21,787 nt of DNA. Source: BS750m-G28 sp035527235 (GTDB lineage: Archaea; Thermoproteota; Bathyarchaeia; TCS64). The stretch covers positions 1 through 21,787 of the forward strand of contig DATLAV010000016.1 in assembly GCA_035527235.1 (NCBI GenBank), read 5' to 3'. Each line of letters begins with the position of its first letter. Position 1 is the stretch's first letter. Made by a program: the position numbers and the translations under genes. Positions 6,620 through 14,499 of the stretch are shown here, piece after piece. The notes beneath the pieces were generated by a model that saw only the letters and a list, made by a program, of their open reading frames with translations, had not been told where the DNA came from and ran no database searches.

Positions 6620-7198
6620 GTGCTATCTGCCTTGGGTTCAGAGATCGTAGGAGTTCACGTACCAAGCAAGACAGAGATGGCGTTCTTCTTCGTCTCAGGG
6701 ATGATCGTCAGCGTCCCCATGACTCTCTTCTCGGGGCCGTTCACGAACGGGCTCTGCTTCGTCCTCCCCCTCTTCTACGCCCAGGTCTGCTCGACAGGGC
6801 TCGTCACTCCCCTCGTGGAGGAGTTCGCGAAGGCCTACCCCCTCTTCTACCGGCATGGTGAGTCCGGGAGGTCCCTCTACACGATGGGATTCCTGACGGG
6901 GCTCAGCTTCGGGGTCGTCGAGTTCATCATCTACGTCCTCCAGTTCCGGGCGGCCATCCCCTTCAGAGTCGTCGCCGTCGTCTTCCACGCGTCGACCGCC
7001 TCGTTGACGGCGTACGGCATCTGGAGGGAGCAGCCATTCAGGTACTACATACTTGCCGTAGCCCGCCACACGGCGAACAACTTCTCCTCGTTCTTCGGGA
7101 ACTGGTGGTACGTCGGAGGTCTGGGCGGCTTCGCCGTAGCGGCGTTCCTCTCATGGACGAGGTACCAGGAGGTCCAGAGTGTACAGATGCCGGATTGA
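6620..7198 (+). CDS. PrsW-family membrane protease
   Basis: A 192-residue integral membrane protein with the landmarks of the PrsW/M82 family. These are an EExxK motif (VEEFAK, residues 67-71), a glycine-rich helix with a conserved Glu (GLSFGVVEF, E101), and two histidines in membrane helices (H123 in VFHAST and H150 in ARHTANN). About six hydrophobic segments are visible from residue 19 to the end. PrsW proteins cut membrane proteins such as anti-sigma factors in bacteria; archaeal members have unknown substrates and belong to a wide group that includes prenyl-protease-like folds. The start is uncertain: GTG 6620 has only a weak ATGGAG before it, and ATG 6677 is an alternative that would begin right at the first membrane helix. 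Confidence 0.7.
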   Translation: MLSALGSEIVGVHVPSKTEMAFFFVSGMIVSVPMTLFSGPFTNGLCFVLPLFYAQVCSTGLVTPLVEEFAKAYPLFYRHGESGRSLYTMGFLTGLSFGVVEFIIYVLQFRAAIPFRVVAVVFHASTASLTAYGIWREQPFRYYILAVARHTANNFSSFFGNWWYVGGLGGFAVAAFLSWTRYQEVQSVQMPD

Positions 7199-7287
7199 CC
7201 GCTTGAGAGTGAAACTCCTAGGGATCCTCATAATGTAAGGGATCCAAATTTGCGATATCAAAATTAAACACCGTTCCTCAGCTAATC

Positions 7288-8016
7288 ATGATGCCTTCAT
7301 TGTTCGAGGGAAAGGTAGTCATCGTCACCGGGGCGACAGGGGCCCTAGGCTCTGCCGTCACCATGATGCTTGTGGAGAGGGAGGGAGAGGTCGTCGCCCT
7401 CTATAGGGACGAGTCGAAGTTGAGGGCTCTTAGGAAGTCCCTCGGGGCGCACGGGGATCGCCTCACCGGTTTCAAGGGGGACGCGACCAGAGCCGAAGAC
7501 TGCAATGCCCTTGTCGAGGAGACCCTCAGGGTGCACGGGAGGGTGGACGTCCTGATGAATGTCGTCGGTGGCTACCGGGGCGGCTCCACGGTGGCCGAAA
7601 CGCCGGAGGAGAACTGGGACCACCTCATGGACCTGAACCTGAGGTCCGCCTTCCTCTGCAGCAGGGCCGTGCTCCCCCACATGATCGAGAAGGGCTATGG
7701 CAGGATCGTGAGTGTCTCAGCCAAGTCGGTGACCTCCTCCGGCAGGAAGGCGAAGTCGGGGGCCTATGTGGTCTCCAAGGCCGGCGTGAAGGCCCTCACA
7801 GAGGCCATGGCTGAGGAGGTGGCCAAGTACGATATTAACGTCAACTGCGTCGCACCCAGCGTCATCGACACCCCGGCGAACAGGGAGATGTTTCCCAAGG
7901 CGAGGCATGAGAGGTGGGTCCCCCCGGAAGAGATCGCCGAGGTAATGCTCTTCCTCGCCTCGGACGCCTCGAGGCCAATACGGGGTGCCCTGATACCTGT
8001 CTTCGGTAGGTCTTGA
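7288..8016 (+). CDS. Short-chain dehydrogenase/reductase
   Basis: A 242-residue classical SDR. The nucleotide site TGATGALG is at residues 14-21, an NVVGG motif at 91-95 stands for the usual NNAG, and the catalytic Ser lies in VSVSAKS (S144 or S147) with Tyr160 and Lys164 in AYVVSK. The VAPSVIDTP loop follows. The residue after strand two (Arg40, preceded by Tyr) suggests NADP(H), weakly. Such enzymes oxidise or reduce an alcohol/carbonyl pair; the substrate is not deducible. It begins ATG ATG with no ribosome site and a TATA-like AAATTAAA about 25-30 bases ahead, so a leaderless message is likely. No operon partner on either side. Confidence 0.9.
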   Translation: MMPSLFEGKVVIVTGATGALGSAVTMMLVEREGEVVALYRDESKLRALRKSLGAHGDRLTGFKGDATRAEDCNALVEETLRVHGRVDVLMNVVGGYRGGSTVAETPEENWDHLMDLNLRSAFLCSRAVLPHMIEKGYGRIVSVSAKSVTSSGRKAKSGAYVVSKAGVKALTEAMAEEVAKYDINVNCVAPSVIDTPANREMFPKARHERWVPPEEIAEVMLFLASDASRPIRGALIPVFGRS

Positions 8017-8094
8017 GCACATCCTATAATCTGAGGCTCTTGTTAAATCAAGAAAGGAACACGATGTGTGATTCTTTAAAACTCACACGAGGTT

Positions 8095-8109
8095 GGCCTT
8101 CTTCAGGCC
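8095..8109. repeat. Short inverted repeat downstream of both convergent genes
   Basis: GGCCT (8095-8099) and AGGCC (8105-8109) form a five-base stem with a five-base loop between the ends of the SDR gene (+) and the 43-residue gene (-). It might end or protect either transcript. No long T-tract follows, so its role is weakly supported. Confidence 0.3.
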
Positions 8110-8117
8110 TTAGGTTT

Positions 8118-8249
8118 CTACCACTTTGAGACTCGGAGGAGGTTCACGGCCGGCATGTCCATGGCGTTCTCCCTCTGTACGAGGTGGCCGAGCCTGTTCC
8201 TGAACCGCCTCATCATGAGGCCCATCATGACATCCGTCATCCAGCTCAT
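8118..8249 (-). CDS. Putative 43-residue methionine-rich basic peptide
   Basis: This frame starts at ATG 8249 and ends in TAG. The product is rich in Met and Arg in its first half (MSWMTDVMMGLMMRRFRNR) and continues with an amphipathic helix, LGHLVQREN, and ends LLRVSKW. Codon use (AGG, CTC, GTC, GAG) matches the real genes. AAAGGGG lies seven bases ahead as ribosome site, and a TATA box CTTATAT (8290-8296) stands about 42 bases upstream, the same layout as the 38-residue membrane peptide. No family is recognised. Membrane-surface or nucleic-acid binding are both possible. Confidence 0.45.
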   Translation of the reverse strand: MSWMTDVMMGLMMRRFRNRLGHLVQRENAMDMPAVNLLRVSKW

Positions 8250-8469
8250 TTCTAAACCCCTTTATTGAGATGTTAAGAAGCTTCGTTCAGATATAAGGGT
8301 TCTCTAACAAATTAAGTAACTAATAGCCCTCTTTTAGAAATTTAATGCCGTTTTTCCCGTTTTCTGTCACGGTTTCCCTCCCAAAGGAACATTTCCTAAT
8401 AAGGGAAAAACGAGGGGTGAACGAGCCGATCGTGAACTCTCCATGCCTAGATAGGGCAAAGACCGACTT

Positions 8470-9177
8470 TCACGGGCGTCTCAAGCCCCTTCTAAGGCTC
8501 TCTATCGCCTCGAGGGGGTCGCCGCTCCCAGTTATCCTGGAGCCCACCACAAGCCTGTCGGCTCCGGCATCGATGGACAGCCTGCCCGTCTCCTCGTTGA
8601 TCCCGCCGTCCACGACGATCGTCTTCGATCCATGGGCCTTCCTGAGGAGTCTTATCTTCTCGACGGCTTCAGGGCTGAATCTCTGCCCCCCCATCCCAGC
8701 CGGTACGGACATGACATGGATCAGCCCCACCTCCTTCACCACGTCAGGGTGTAACGTCGCCGTGGGCGTGGCGAGATCGAGGACGACGCCGGGCTCGAAG
8801 CCCAAGCCCCGGATCTCCCTCAGGGCTCCGATCGCGTCCTCCACGCCTCGGAAGACCTCGACGTGTACGGAGGCCGCGGGCACAGGATTCTGGGCACAGA
8901 GGTCTCCCACCGTCGAGAGAATCTTGAGAGGTTCGGGGGCCATCACGTGAATCTCCATTTCTGTCCCTGAGAGGCTTTGGCAGACCTCTCTCACGAGGCG
9001 ATCTGTGAACCTGGGCTTCTCCGAGTAAGGGGGCCTGATGACGTCGAGGTGGACGCCCTGAAGCCGTCCGAGGAGACCTCGTATCAACTCGAGGGGCCGT
9101 GACCCCGCCACGGGACCATTTAACTCGCTCAGTTCAGCCTCGTAGCCGAGGATCGAGAGGAAGATGCTTGGCTCCAC
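8470..9177 (-). CDS. Ribulose-phosphate 3-epimerase-like TIM barrel
   Basis: A 235-residue protein with the Rpe landmarks in order: start EPSIFLS, strand-two VHLDVIRPPY (the usual DVMDG-F is changed), IHVMAPEP (His at the metal-site region), VHVEV, VLDLATPT, then MSVPAGMGGQRF and VDGGIN near the C-terminus. The final DRLVVGSRI phosphate loop also fits. True Rpe interconverts ribulose and xylulose 5-phosphate. The altered strand-two motif leaves room for another sugar phosphate, such as an allulose- or hexulose-phosphate. It starts at GTG 9177, 44 bases from the divergent xylulokinase start; shared control with the kinase and isomerase would complete an isomerase-kinase-epimerase route. Confidence 0.75.
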   Translation of the reverse strand: MEPSIFLSILGYEAELSELNGPVAGSRPLELIRGLLGRLQGVHLDVIRPPYSEKPRFTDRLVREVCQSLSGTEMEIHVMAPEPLKILSTVGDLCAQNPVPAASVHVEVFRGVEDAIGALREIRGLGFEPGVVLDLATPTATLHPDVVKEVGLIHVMSVPAGMGGQRFSPEAVEKIRLLRKAHGSKTIVVDGGINEETGRLSIDAGADRLVVGSRITGSGDPLEAIESLRRGLRRP

Positions 9178-9221
9178 AGATTTTAGATAGGCTGAGCCTT
9201 TCTTAAGGTTGAGGGGTCCAG

Positions 9222-10742
9222 TTGGGAGATTATTTCATCGGCGTGGACAGTGGAACGCAGGGCACGAGGGTGGTGGTTGTCGACGGCGAGACCGGGAACG
9301 TCGTCGGAAAGTCCTCGAAGAGCTACGGACTCATCGAGGGGCTGCCGCTGGGATACATGGAGCAGCACCCGTCGACCTGGGTTGAGGCCATGGTGGAGAC
9401 CGTCTCATCGGCCCTGAAGGCCTCCGGTGTCGACGCAAGGAAGGTGAAGGGGATCGGTGTTTCCGGTCAGCAGCACGGTCTCATCCCTTTGGATTCAGAG
9501 GGGAGGGTGATCAGGCCGGCGAAGCTCTGGAACGACACGAGCACCGAGGAGTGCAGGATCCTCATCGAGGCCCTCGGGGGTGAGGGCTCGGTGATCGGCC
9601 TCATTGGGAACTCGATCCCGCCGGGGTTCACGGCCTCCAAGATCCTCTGGCTCAAGAGGCATGAGCCGCGTAACTTCGAGAGGTTGGAGACGGTGCTCCT
9701 CCCCCACGACTACCTAAACTTCTACCTCACGGGGGCCGCCTCGATGGAGTACGGCGACGCCTCCGGGACGGCGCTCATGGACGTCAGGGGGAGGCTCTGG
9801 TCGGAGGAGGTCGTCGATGCCATCGACACCGGGCTCATGGAGAAGCTCCCGCCCCTCCACCCCTCGGATGAGGCGACCGGGAGGCTGAGGGGGGAGGTGG
9901 CCCAGAGGCTGGAGCTGGGCGAGGACGTCGTGGTGAGCACTGGTAGCGGGGACAACATGATGGCCGCCATCGGCACCGGGAACACGAGACCGGGTATCGT
10001 CACGGTCAGCCTCGGGACCTCGGGCACAATTTATGCCTACTCGGAGAGGCCGGTGGTCGATCCCGGGGGGGAGGTCGCCGCTTTCTGCGATTCCACCAAC
10101 GGCTGGCTCCCCCTCGTCTGCACCATGAACGTCACCGTCTTCACGGAGCTCATCAGGGGCCTGTTCGGCCTCAGCTACACGGACCTCGAGGAGGCCGTCA
10201 GCGTGGCCCCGGTGGGCTCCGGCAGCCTCGTACTGCTCCCCTACCTCAACGGGGAGAGGACTCCCAACGTACCAGAGGGGACGGGGGTCTTCTTCGGCGT
10301 CAACGACAGAACATTCAACCAGGGATGCCTGGCCCGCTCCGCCATGGAGGGTGTCACCATGGGCCTGAATTACGGCTTCAAAAGGATGAAGGATCTGGGG
10401 ATCCAGCCTACGGAGATCAGGCTCACGGGGGGCGGGGCCCGCAACAGAGCCTGGAGGAGGATCGCTGCCGACGTCTTCGACGTGGAGGTCGTCACACTGA
10501 AGGTCGAGGAGGGCGCTGCCTACGGAGCCGCCTTACAGGCATATTGGACCTACGGGAGACAGGTCGGCGAGGCGGAGGACATCTCCGAGATCACCGACAG
10601 GTTCGTCGAGGTGGACGAGGCAAGCAGGATAGAGCCTGACCCCGGTAACGCGAAGGTCTACAGGGGGCTTCAGAGGCTCCAGGATAAGCTCAGCCTCGAC
10701 CTCCGGGGGGCCTTTGGGAAGCGTAAAGCCATATATGGTTAA
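9222..10742 (+). CDS. xylB: Xylulokinase-like FGGY sugar kinase
   Basis: A 506-residue, full-length FGGY kinase. The N-terminal domain has the phosphate loop GVDSGTQGTR (residues 7-16) and GVSGQQHG near 85, the usual substrate loop of xylulokinases. The catalytic Asp lies in GSGDN near 245. The second ATPase half has VSLGTSG near 265, LPYLNGERTPN near 343 and LTGGGARNRAW near 403. The adjoining isomerase-like and epimerase-like genes favour xylulose or a close ketose as substrate; ATP is the expected donor. It starts at TTG 9222 after GAGGGG. The frame ends TAA, and the isomerase follows 42 bases later in the same reading frame, so they are probably one transcript. Confidence 0.85.
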   Translation: MGDYFIGVDSGTQGTRVVVVDGETGNVVGKSSKSYGLIEGLPLGYMEQHPSTWVEAMVETVSSALKASGVDARKVKGIGVSGQQHGLIPLDSEGRVIRPAKLWNDTSTEECRILIEALGGEGSVIGLIGNSIPPGFTASKILWLKRHEPRNFERLETVLLPHDYLNFYLTGAASMEYGDASGTALMDVRGRLWSEEVVDAIDTGLMEKLPPLHPSDEATGRLRGEVAQRLELGEDVVVSTGSGDNMMAAIGTGNTRPGIVTVSLGTSGTIYAYSERPVVDPGGEVAAFCDSTNGWLPLVCTMNVTVFTELIRGLFGLSYTDLEEAVSVAPVGSGSLVLLPYLNGERTPNVPEGTGVFFGVNDRTFNQGCLARSAMEGVTMGLNYGFKRMKDLGIQPTEIRLTGGGARNRAWRRIAADVFDVEVVTLKVEEGAAYGAALQAYWTYGRQVGEAEDISEITDRFVEVDEASRIEPDPGNAKVYRGLQRLQDKLSLDLRGAFGKRKAIYG

Positions 10743-10784
10743 TCATTTAACCGCCAAGGAGAGATCTACGGCGGTGTCAACAGG

Positions 10785-11927
10785 TTGAGGGACCTGCGTC
10801 ATCAGAAGACGGAGAGAGAGCCGAAGGAGATGCTGAAGCATCTGAAGGGATGCAAGCTCAAGCCCAGGTACTCGGCCGGGGTCTGGTACTTCTACCCGGC
10901 AGGCGGGCGGTTCCACGACGCCTACGTGGAGAAGGGCTCCATCGAGGACATCCTGGCCAAGATCGGCGGGCTCCACGACGAGGGGTTCATCGACTCCTCC
11001 TTCGGCGTCGAGGCTCACTACCCCAACGAGGTCAACAGGGGGAACATGGACCTCTACAGGGGGCTGATCAAGGAGACCGGGATCAGACTCATCACCGTCA
11101 TCCCGAACCTGTTCTTTGACAGGACCTACGAGTTCGGCTCACTGTCCAACCCGGACCCGAAGGTGAGAGGGCACGCCATCGATAGGCTCACGGAGTCCCT
11201 CAGACTCAACAGGGAGCTGGAGACGGAGTTCGCCGTCGTCTGGCCGGGGATTGATGGCTATGAGAATCCCTTCGGCTTCGACTTCTACGGCATGTGGAGG
11301 CGTTTCGAGGAGGGGATCGCCAAGGCGATGGACGCCGTCCCGGGCGTGATGGTAGCCCTTGAGCCTAAGCCCTAGGAGCCCAGAGGGAACAACATCTACA
11401 GGAATACTGCCAACGGCCTCCTGATGGCGAGGAACGTCGAGTCCCTGCTGAAGGCGGGGGAGAACCGGGCCGTGATCGAAGGGGGCGAAGCCATGGTGGG
11501 GCTGAACCCCGAGGTCGGCCACGTCCTCATGGGGCACGAGGAGCTCGCTTACGCCTTCGCCTCCATTCTGAGAGAGGGTCGCCTAGCCCACACCCACTGG
11601 AACAGCCAGCCCCTGGGCAACTACGACCAGGACCTCAACGTCGGCGTCCTCGGGATAGACCAGATGCTCGCGGCACTTCTCACATTGAAGATGCAAGGCT
11701 ACAGTGGGTTCTACGGACTCGACATCAACCCTGAGAGGATTCCCGTCGAGAGGGCGTTGGTCCTGAGCATGAATGCCCTGGAGGCAGGCTGCACGGTCGT
11801 GAACGAGCTCGATTATGACAGGCTCGTTGAGGCCATGTACAGTCCTAAGGAGAATAGGGGAATGATCGAGGACGTCCTGACGAGGGCCCTGGCGCCCAAA
11901 TCAGCGGATCTCAAGGAGATCCCCTAA
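10785..11927 (+). CDS. Xylose-isomerase-like sugar isomerase, interrupted by an in-frame TAG
   Basis: Both halves match class I xylose isomerases on either side of TAG 11373-11375 (codon 197), with no frameshift; total about 380 codons, the normal length. Visible landmarks: YSAGVWYF at the first strand, a His in GVEAHYP, NLFFDR, then LEPKP just before the TAG (metal Glu193, catalytic Lys195) and EPRGNN just after it. NPEVGH follows (Glu243, His246), then YDQDL (Asp281, Asp283) and GLDINPE (Asp313). In related enzymes the position of the TAG is Asn or Lys. One first-site metal ligand, normally Asp, is His271 here (AHTHWN), a change seen in rhamnose-isomerase-like relatives, so the substrate may not be xylose. 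It follows xylulokinase. Start uncertain: TTG 10785 or ATG 10830. Downstream GTG/ATG restart (ATG 11424) would give a useless half barrel. Confidence 0.75.
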
Positions 11928-11951
11928 AATATTGGAATAAGGGCTGCTGAA

Positions 11952-13805
11952 TCATTTTCTCAGCTTCTCCATCGAGGGCTCCAGCTCGGCTAGGTCAAGC
12001 CTCTCCAGCGTCTCCTTGCGAGGGATGCCCCTCTCGTCCCAACCCATTGTCTCGAAGTAGGTTGCCCTTCTCTCGACCACGAGGTCGCGGTCGGTCGTCC
12101 TGCCCTTGAAGGGGCCGTTGGGGAGGGGCTCGTAGAACCTGGGTGGGTTCTCGTCGTCCTCGATGGGAGTCCAGACCATGTCGGGACCGCCCATCATGAG
12201 GAACGCCCGCTGCAGTGTTACGATCCTGACGCCGTTCACCTTCCTCCAGCTGTCGATGGTGATGGGGAAGCCCGTGATGGCCCTGGCGATCTCGAAGGCT
12301 AGCTCCTGGCTGGTGCGGCAGAAGTTGCAGAAGACGCCGGAGTCGGAGAAGACGGAGCCCGAGTGCTCCCGGTGGCCGTCCACTGCCTGGCTTGTGTGGT
12401 CCCCGCCCTGGACGTTGGCAGCGTAGCTCATGTCGTGGGCGAGGAAGTCCCGGTCGCTCCTGGTGCCGTGGGCGCCTATCTCGATCCCCTTCACATGCAC
12501 GGCGTAGGGGCTCAGGTCGACCCCCTTCATCTCCCCGAGCTTCTTGGCGGCCCTCAGGGTGCCCTCGGCGAGGATTTTCCCGACGCCCTCGCGGTGGGCT
12601 ATCATCCGGGCCAGCCTGTCGAAGGCCTCGGTGTCACCCCATTCGAGCTTGAAGCCGAGCTCCTCCTCTGTGAGGAGTCCGCGCTGGTAGAGCTCCGCGG
12701 CGAAGGCCATGGTATTGGCTCCGCCTATGGCGGAATGGCCCAGCTCGTCGATGAGGGCGCTGAGGTGGATGCAGTCCCCGGGGTCGAAGATGCCGAAGTT
12801 GTTGCCGGCGTAGGCCTGCTGCTCGTAGTCGGGGCCGTCCGTGATGTCTCCCTTCCACCTGCCGCTCTTGATGCAGCTGAGCTTCATGCAGTTCGCCGTG
12901 CAGTTGAAGTCCGCCCAGTACTTCTTCACCCAGTAGCGGGTCTCGAACATGGGGCCGGCGAAGCTCCTCTCATCGTGCCACTCCTCCTGCCAGTTCCTGA
13001 CGGGGGAGGAGCTCATCGTCGCAGCCGTAGACCAGCCCCCGTACCCTGTCCCGGTTCTGCGCCAGCTGTCCCTTGCTATGAGCATCCGGTGGGCCTCGTC
13101 CCAGAGCTCCTTCATCCTCTCCAGGTCGTGGACCTCGGGCAGGGGCCCCCGGCCCTTCGCGACGATCGCCTTCAGGTTCTTGGAGCCCATGACGGAGCCG
13201 TAGCCCCCGTACCCGGCCGCGTGGGTCAGCTTCGACATGACGGCCGAGTTAAACACTATGTTCTCCCCGGCGGGCCCGATGTAGATCGAGCCCGGGTCCT
13301 TCCAGAGGCCGACGGGCTTCCTCCCTGCGAGCTCCTCTGTCACCTCCCTGTTGATGATCTTGATGGTCTCCGAGCCCATCTTCCCCCAGAGGTGGCCAGC
13401 GTCCCTGATCTCGCCTAGGTCGTCGGTCACGAGGATGTAGACGGGGCTGCTCGCTTTCCCTGTGACGATGACGCCGTCGTATCCGGCGGTCTTGAGCTCG
13501 TGGGCGAACTCTGAACTCGCCGTGGAGCCCACCGTGCCGTTGCTCAGGGGCGACTTCCCAGAGCAGCAGATGCGCCCGCCCGGATAGAAGCCGGTCATGG
13601 GGCCCGTCAGCGCCATGAAGATGTTCTCGGGGCCCAGGGCGTCGACCTCGGGCCACCTGCCACCGATCCTGTCGAGGAGTATCTTCACCGCGAGCCCCCT
13701 CCCGCCGAAATAGGCCTCGAGGGTCTCCTCCGGGAAGGTGACGTCCCTCAATGTCTCCCTGGTGAGGTCAACGTCCAGGTACTTACCAGCGTATCCCCGT
13801 GGCAC
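11952..13805 (-). CDS. Tungsten aldehyde:ferredoxin oxidoreductase family protein
   Basis: A 617-residue protein with the full AOR layout. GYAGKYLDVDL opens domain 1, GGRGLAV and GPMTGFYPGG-RICCSGKSP lie in the pterin-binding N-domain (to about residue 210), and YGSVMGSKNLKAI closes it. The [4Fe-4S] ligands are C302, C306 and C311 (CTANCMKLSC, spacing x3/x4 rather than x2/x3), with the last Cys in VFCNFC near 490. These enzymes oxidise aldehydes to acids with ferredoxin or another electron acceptor, using a tungsten-bis-pterin. The start is GTG 13805 with a near-perfect GGAGGTGAT five bases ahead, placed inside the end of the upstream iron-sulfur gene. It forms an operon with that gene, its likely electron-transfer subunit. 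Substrate unknown. Confidence 0.92.
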   Translation of the reverse strand: MPRGYAGKYLDVDLTRETLRDVTFPEETLEAYFGGRGLAVKILLDRIGGRWPEVDALGPENIFMALTGPMTGFYPGGRICCSGKSPLSNGTVGSTASSEFAHELKTAGYDGVIVTGKASSPVYILVTDDLGEIRDAGHLWGKMGSETIKIINREVTEELAGRKPVGLWKDPGSIYIGPAGENIVFNSAVMSKLTHAAGYGGYGSVMGSKNLKAIVAKGRGPLPEVHDLERMKELWDEAHRMLIARDSWRRTGTGYGGWSTAATMSSSPVRNWQEEWHDERSFAGPMFETRYWVKKYWADFNCTANCMKLSCIKSGRWKGDITDGPDYEQQAYAGNNFGIFDPGDCIHLSALIDELGHSAIGGANTMAFAAELYQRGLLTEEELGFKLEWGDTEAFDRLARMIAHREGVGKILAEGTLRAAKKLGEMKGVDLSPYAVHVKGIEIGAHGTRSDRDFLAHDMSYAANVQGGDHTSQAVDGHREHSGSVFSDSGVFCNFCRTSQELAFEIARAITGFPITIDSWRKVNGVRIVTLQRAFLMMGGPDMVWTPIEDDENPPRFYEPLPNGPFKGRTTDRDLVVERRATYFETMGWDERGIPRKETLERLDLAELEPSMEKLRK

Positions 13806-14321
13806 CTAGATCACCTCCTCGCCCCTCTCGCCGAAGAGCTTCACAGCCAGGTCCCTGGCGACGTCTAAGGGCTGCCTGCTGAAGTGCTTCCTGTTGGCGC
13901 TCATCCCCTCATGGACGAGCCTGAGGGCGTCGTACCTCGCCTCGTGGCAGACCTTGACACACTCGGGGTCGCCGCCGCAGAGGTCGCAGATCGTCGATTT
14001 GTTGTCGCCGGGGTGGAGGAAGGGCACGCTCCCTGGGCAGGCTTCGATGCATTTGCCGCAGCTGATGCAGGCCTCCCTGTCGACGACGACCGCCGTGGTC
14101 TCGTCCACTGAAATGGCGTCGACGGGGCAGCTCCCTATGCAGGGGTAGTCGTCGCACTGGGCGCAGAGGTGGGGGACCTCGACGCCGGGGAAGGGCATGA
14201 ACACCCTGACCCTGCTCGCCTCGGGCCACCACCGCCCGTCATGCTTCATGCTGCAGGCGAGTTCGCACCTGCGGCAGCCCGTGCACCTCTCATAGTCCCT
14301 TACTATCCATATCTCACTCAC
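13806..14321 (-). CDS. Four-cluster [4Fe-4S] ferredoxin subunit of the aldehyde oxidoreductase
   Basis: A protein of about 171 residues with sixteen cysteines in four cluster motifs: CTGCRRCELAC, CAQCDDYPCIGSCP, CISCGKCIEACP and CDLCGGDPECVKVC. This matches the polyferredoxin subunits (AorA/HybA/DmsB type) that carry electrons from a molybdo- or tungsto-enzyme. GTG 14321 is preferred over GTG 14330 because AGGTG lies at a proper distance from it and the protein then starts MSEIWIV. No signal peptide is present, so it is cytoplasmic. Its TAG stop is followed at once, in the same frame, by the GTG of the oxidoreductase, whose ribosome site lies within the last codons of this gene: tight coupling. 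Confidence 0.9.
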   Translation of the reverse strand: MSEIWIVRDYERCTGCRRCELACSMKHDGRWWPEASRVRVFMPFPGVEVPHLCAQCDDYPCIGSCPVDAISVDETTAVVVDREACISCGKCIEACPGSVPFLHPGDNKSTICDLCGGDPECVKVCHEARYDALRLVHEGMSANRKHFSRQPLDVARDLAVKLFGERGEEVI

Positions 14322-14455
14322 TTTGAACACCTAACGTGGCCTGGGAGGATTCCTGGGGCAACGTGTAGCCCCCTCGACGAGCCTGTTCGAACCTCCGTAC
14401 TGCCCGTCGATTCCGTCCCCGAACAAGCCTGACATGTTGAATATCGCTGTACGGA

Positions 14456-14468
14456 AGATAAAAGTGTC
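14456..14468 (-). promoter_or_regulatory. Possible TATA box for the ferredoxin-AOR operon
   Basis: Minus-strand CGACACTTTTATC sits 30 bases after the end of the transporter gene and about 135 bases ahead of GTG 14321. It is the most TATA-like element in the 178-base gap; it would give a long leader, and a promoter nearer the gene is not obvious. Confidence 0.3.
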
Positions 14469-14499
14469 GAGGGGAGCCGGGCGCCCCCGGTTGAGCGGG

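Noticed and set aside
10785..11375. Two separate adjacent genes for the isomerase halves (split enzyme)
   Set aside because: A split barrel would need a restart, but ATG 11424 lacks a ribosome site, omits conserved EPRGNN and lies past the stop by 48 bases in the same frame; an interrupted single gene is simpler.
12363..13418. Long plus-strand open frame (351 codons) opposite the aldehyde oxidoreductase
   Set aside because: It is antisense to a clear, full-length enzyme, has a Val/Gly/Asp/Leu/Pro-rich composition typical of frames mirrored by GC-rich third positions, and lacks its own ribosome site or family motifs.
14385..14392. GTTCGAAC resembling a tRNA T-loop
   Set aside because: The flanking bases do not form a five-base T-stem and no acceptor, D or anticodon arm can be drawn around it on either strand.
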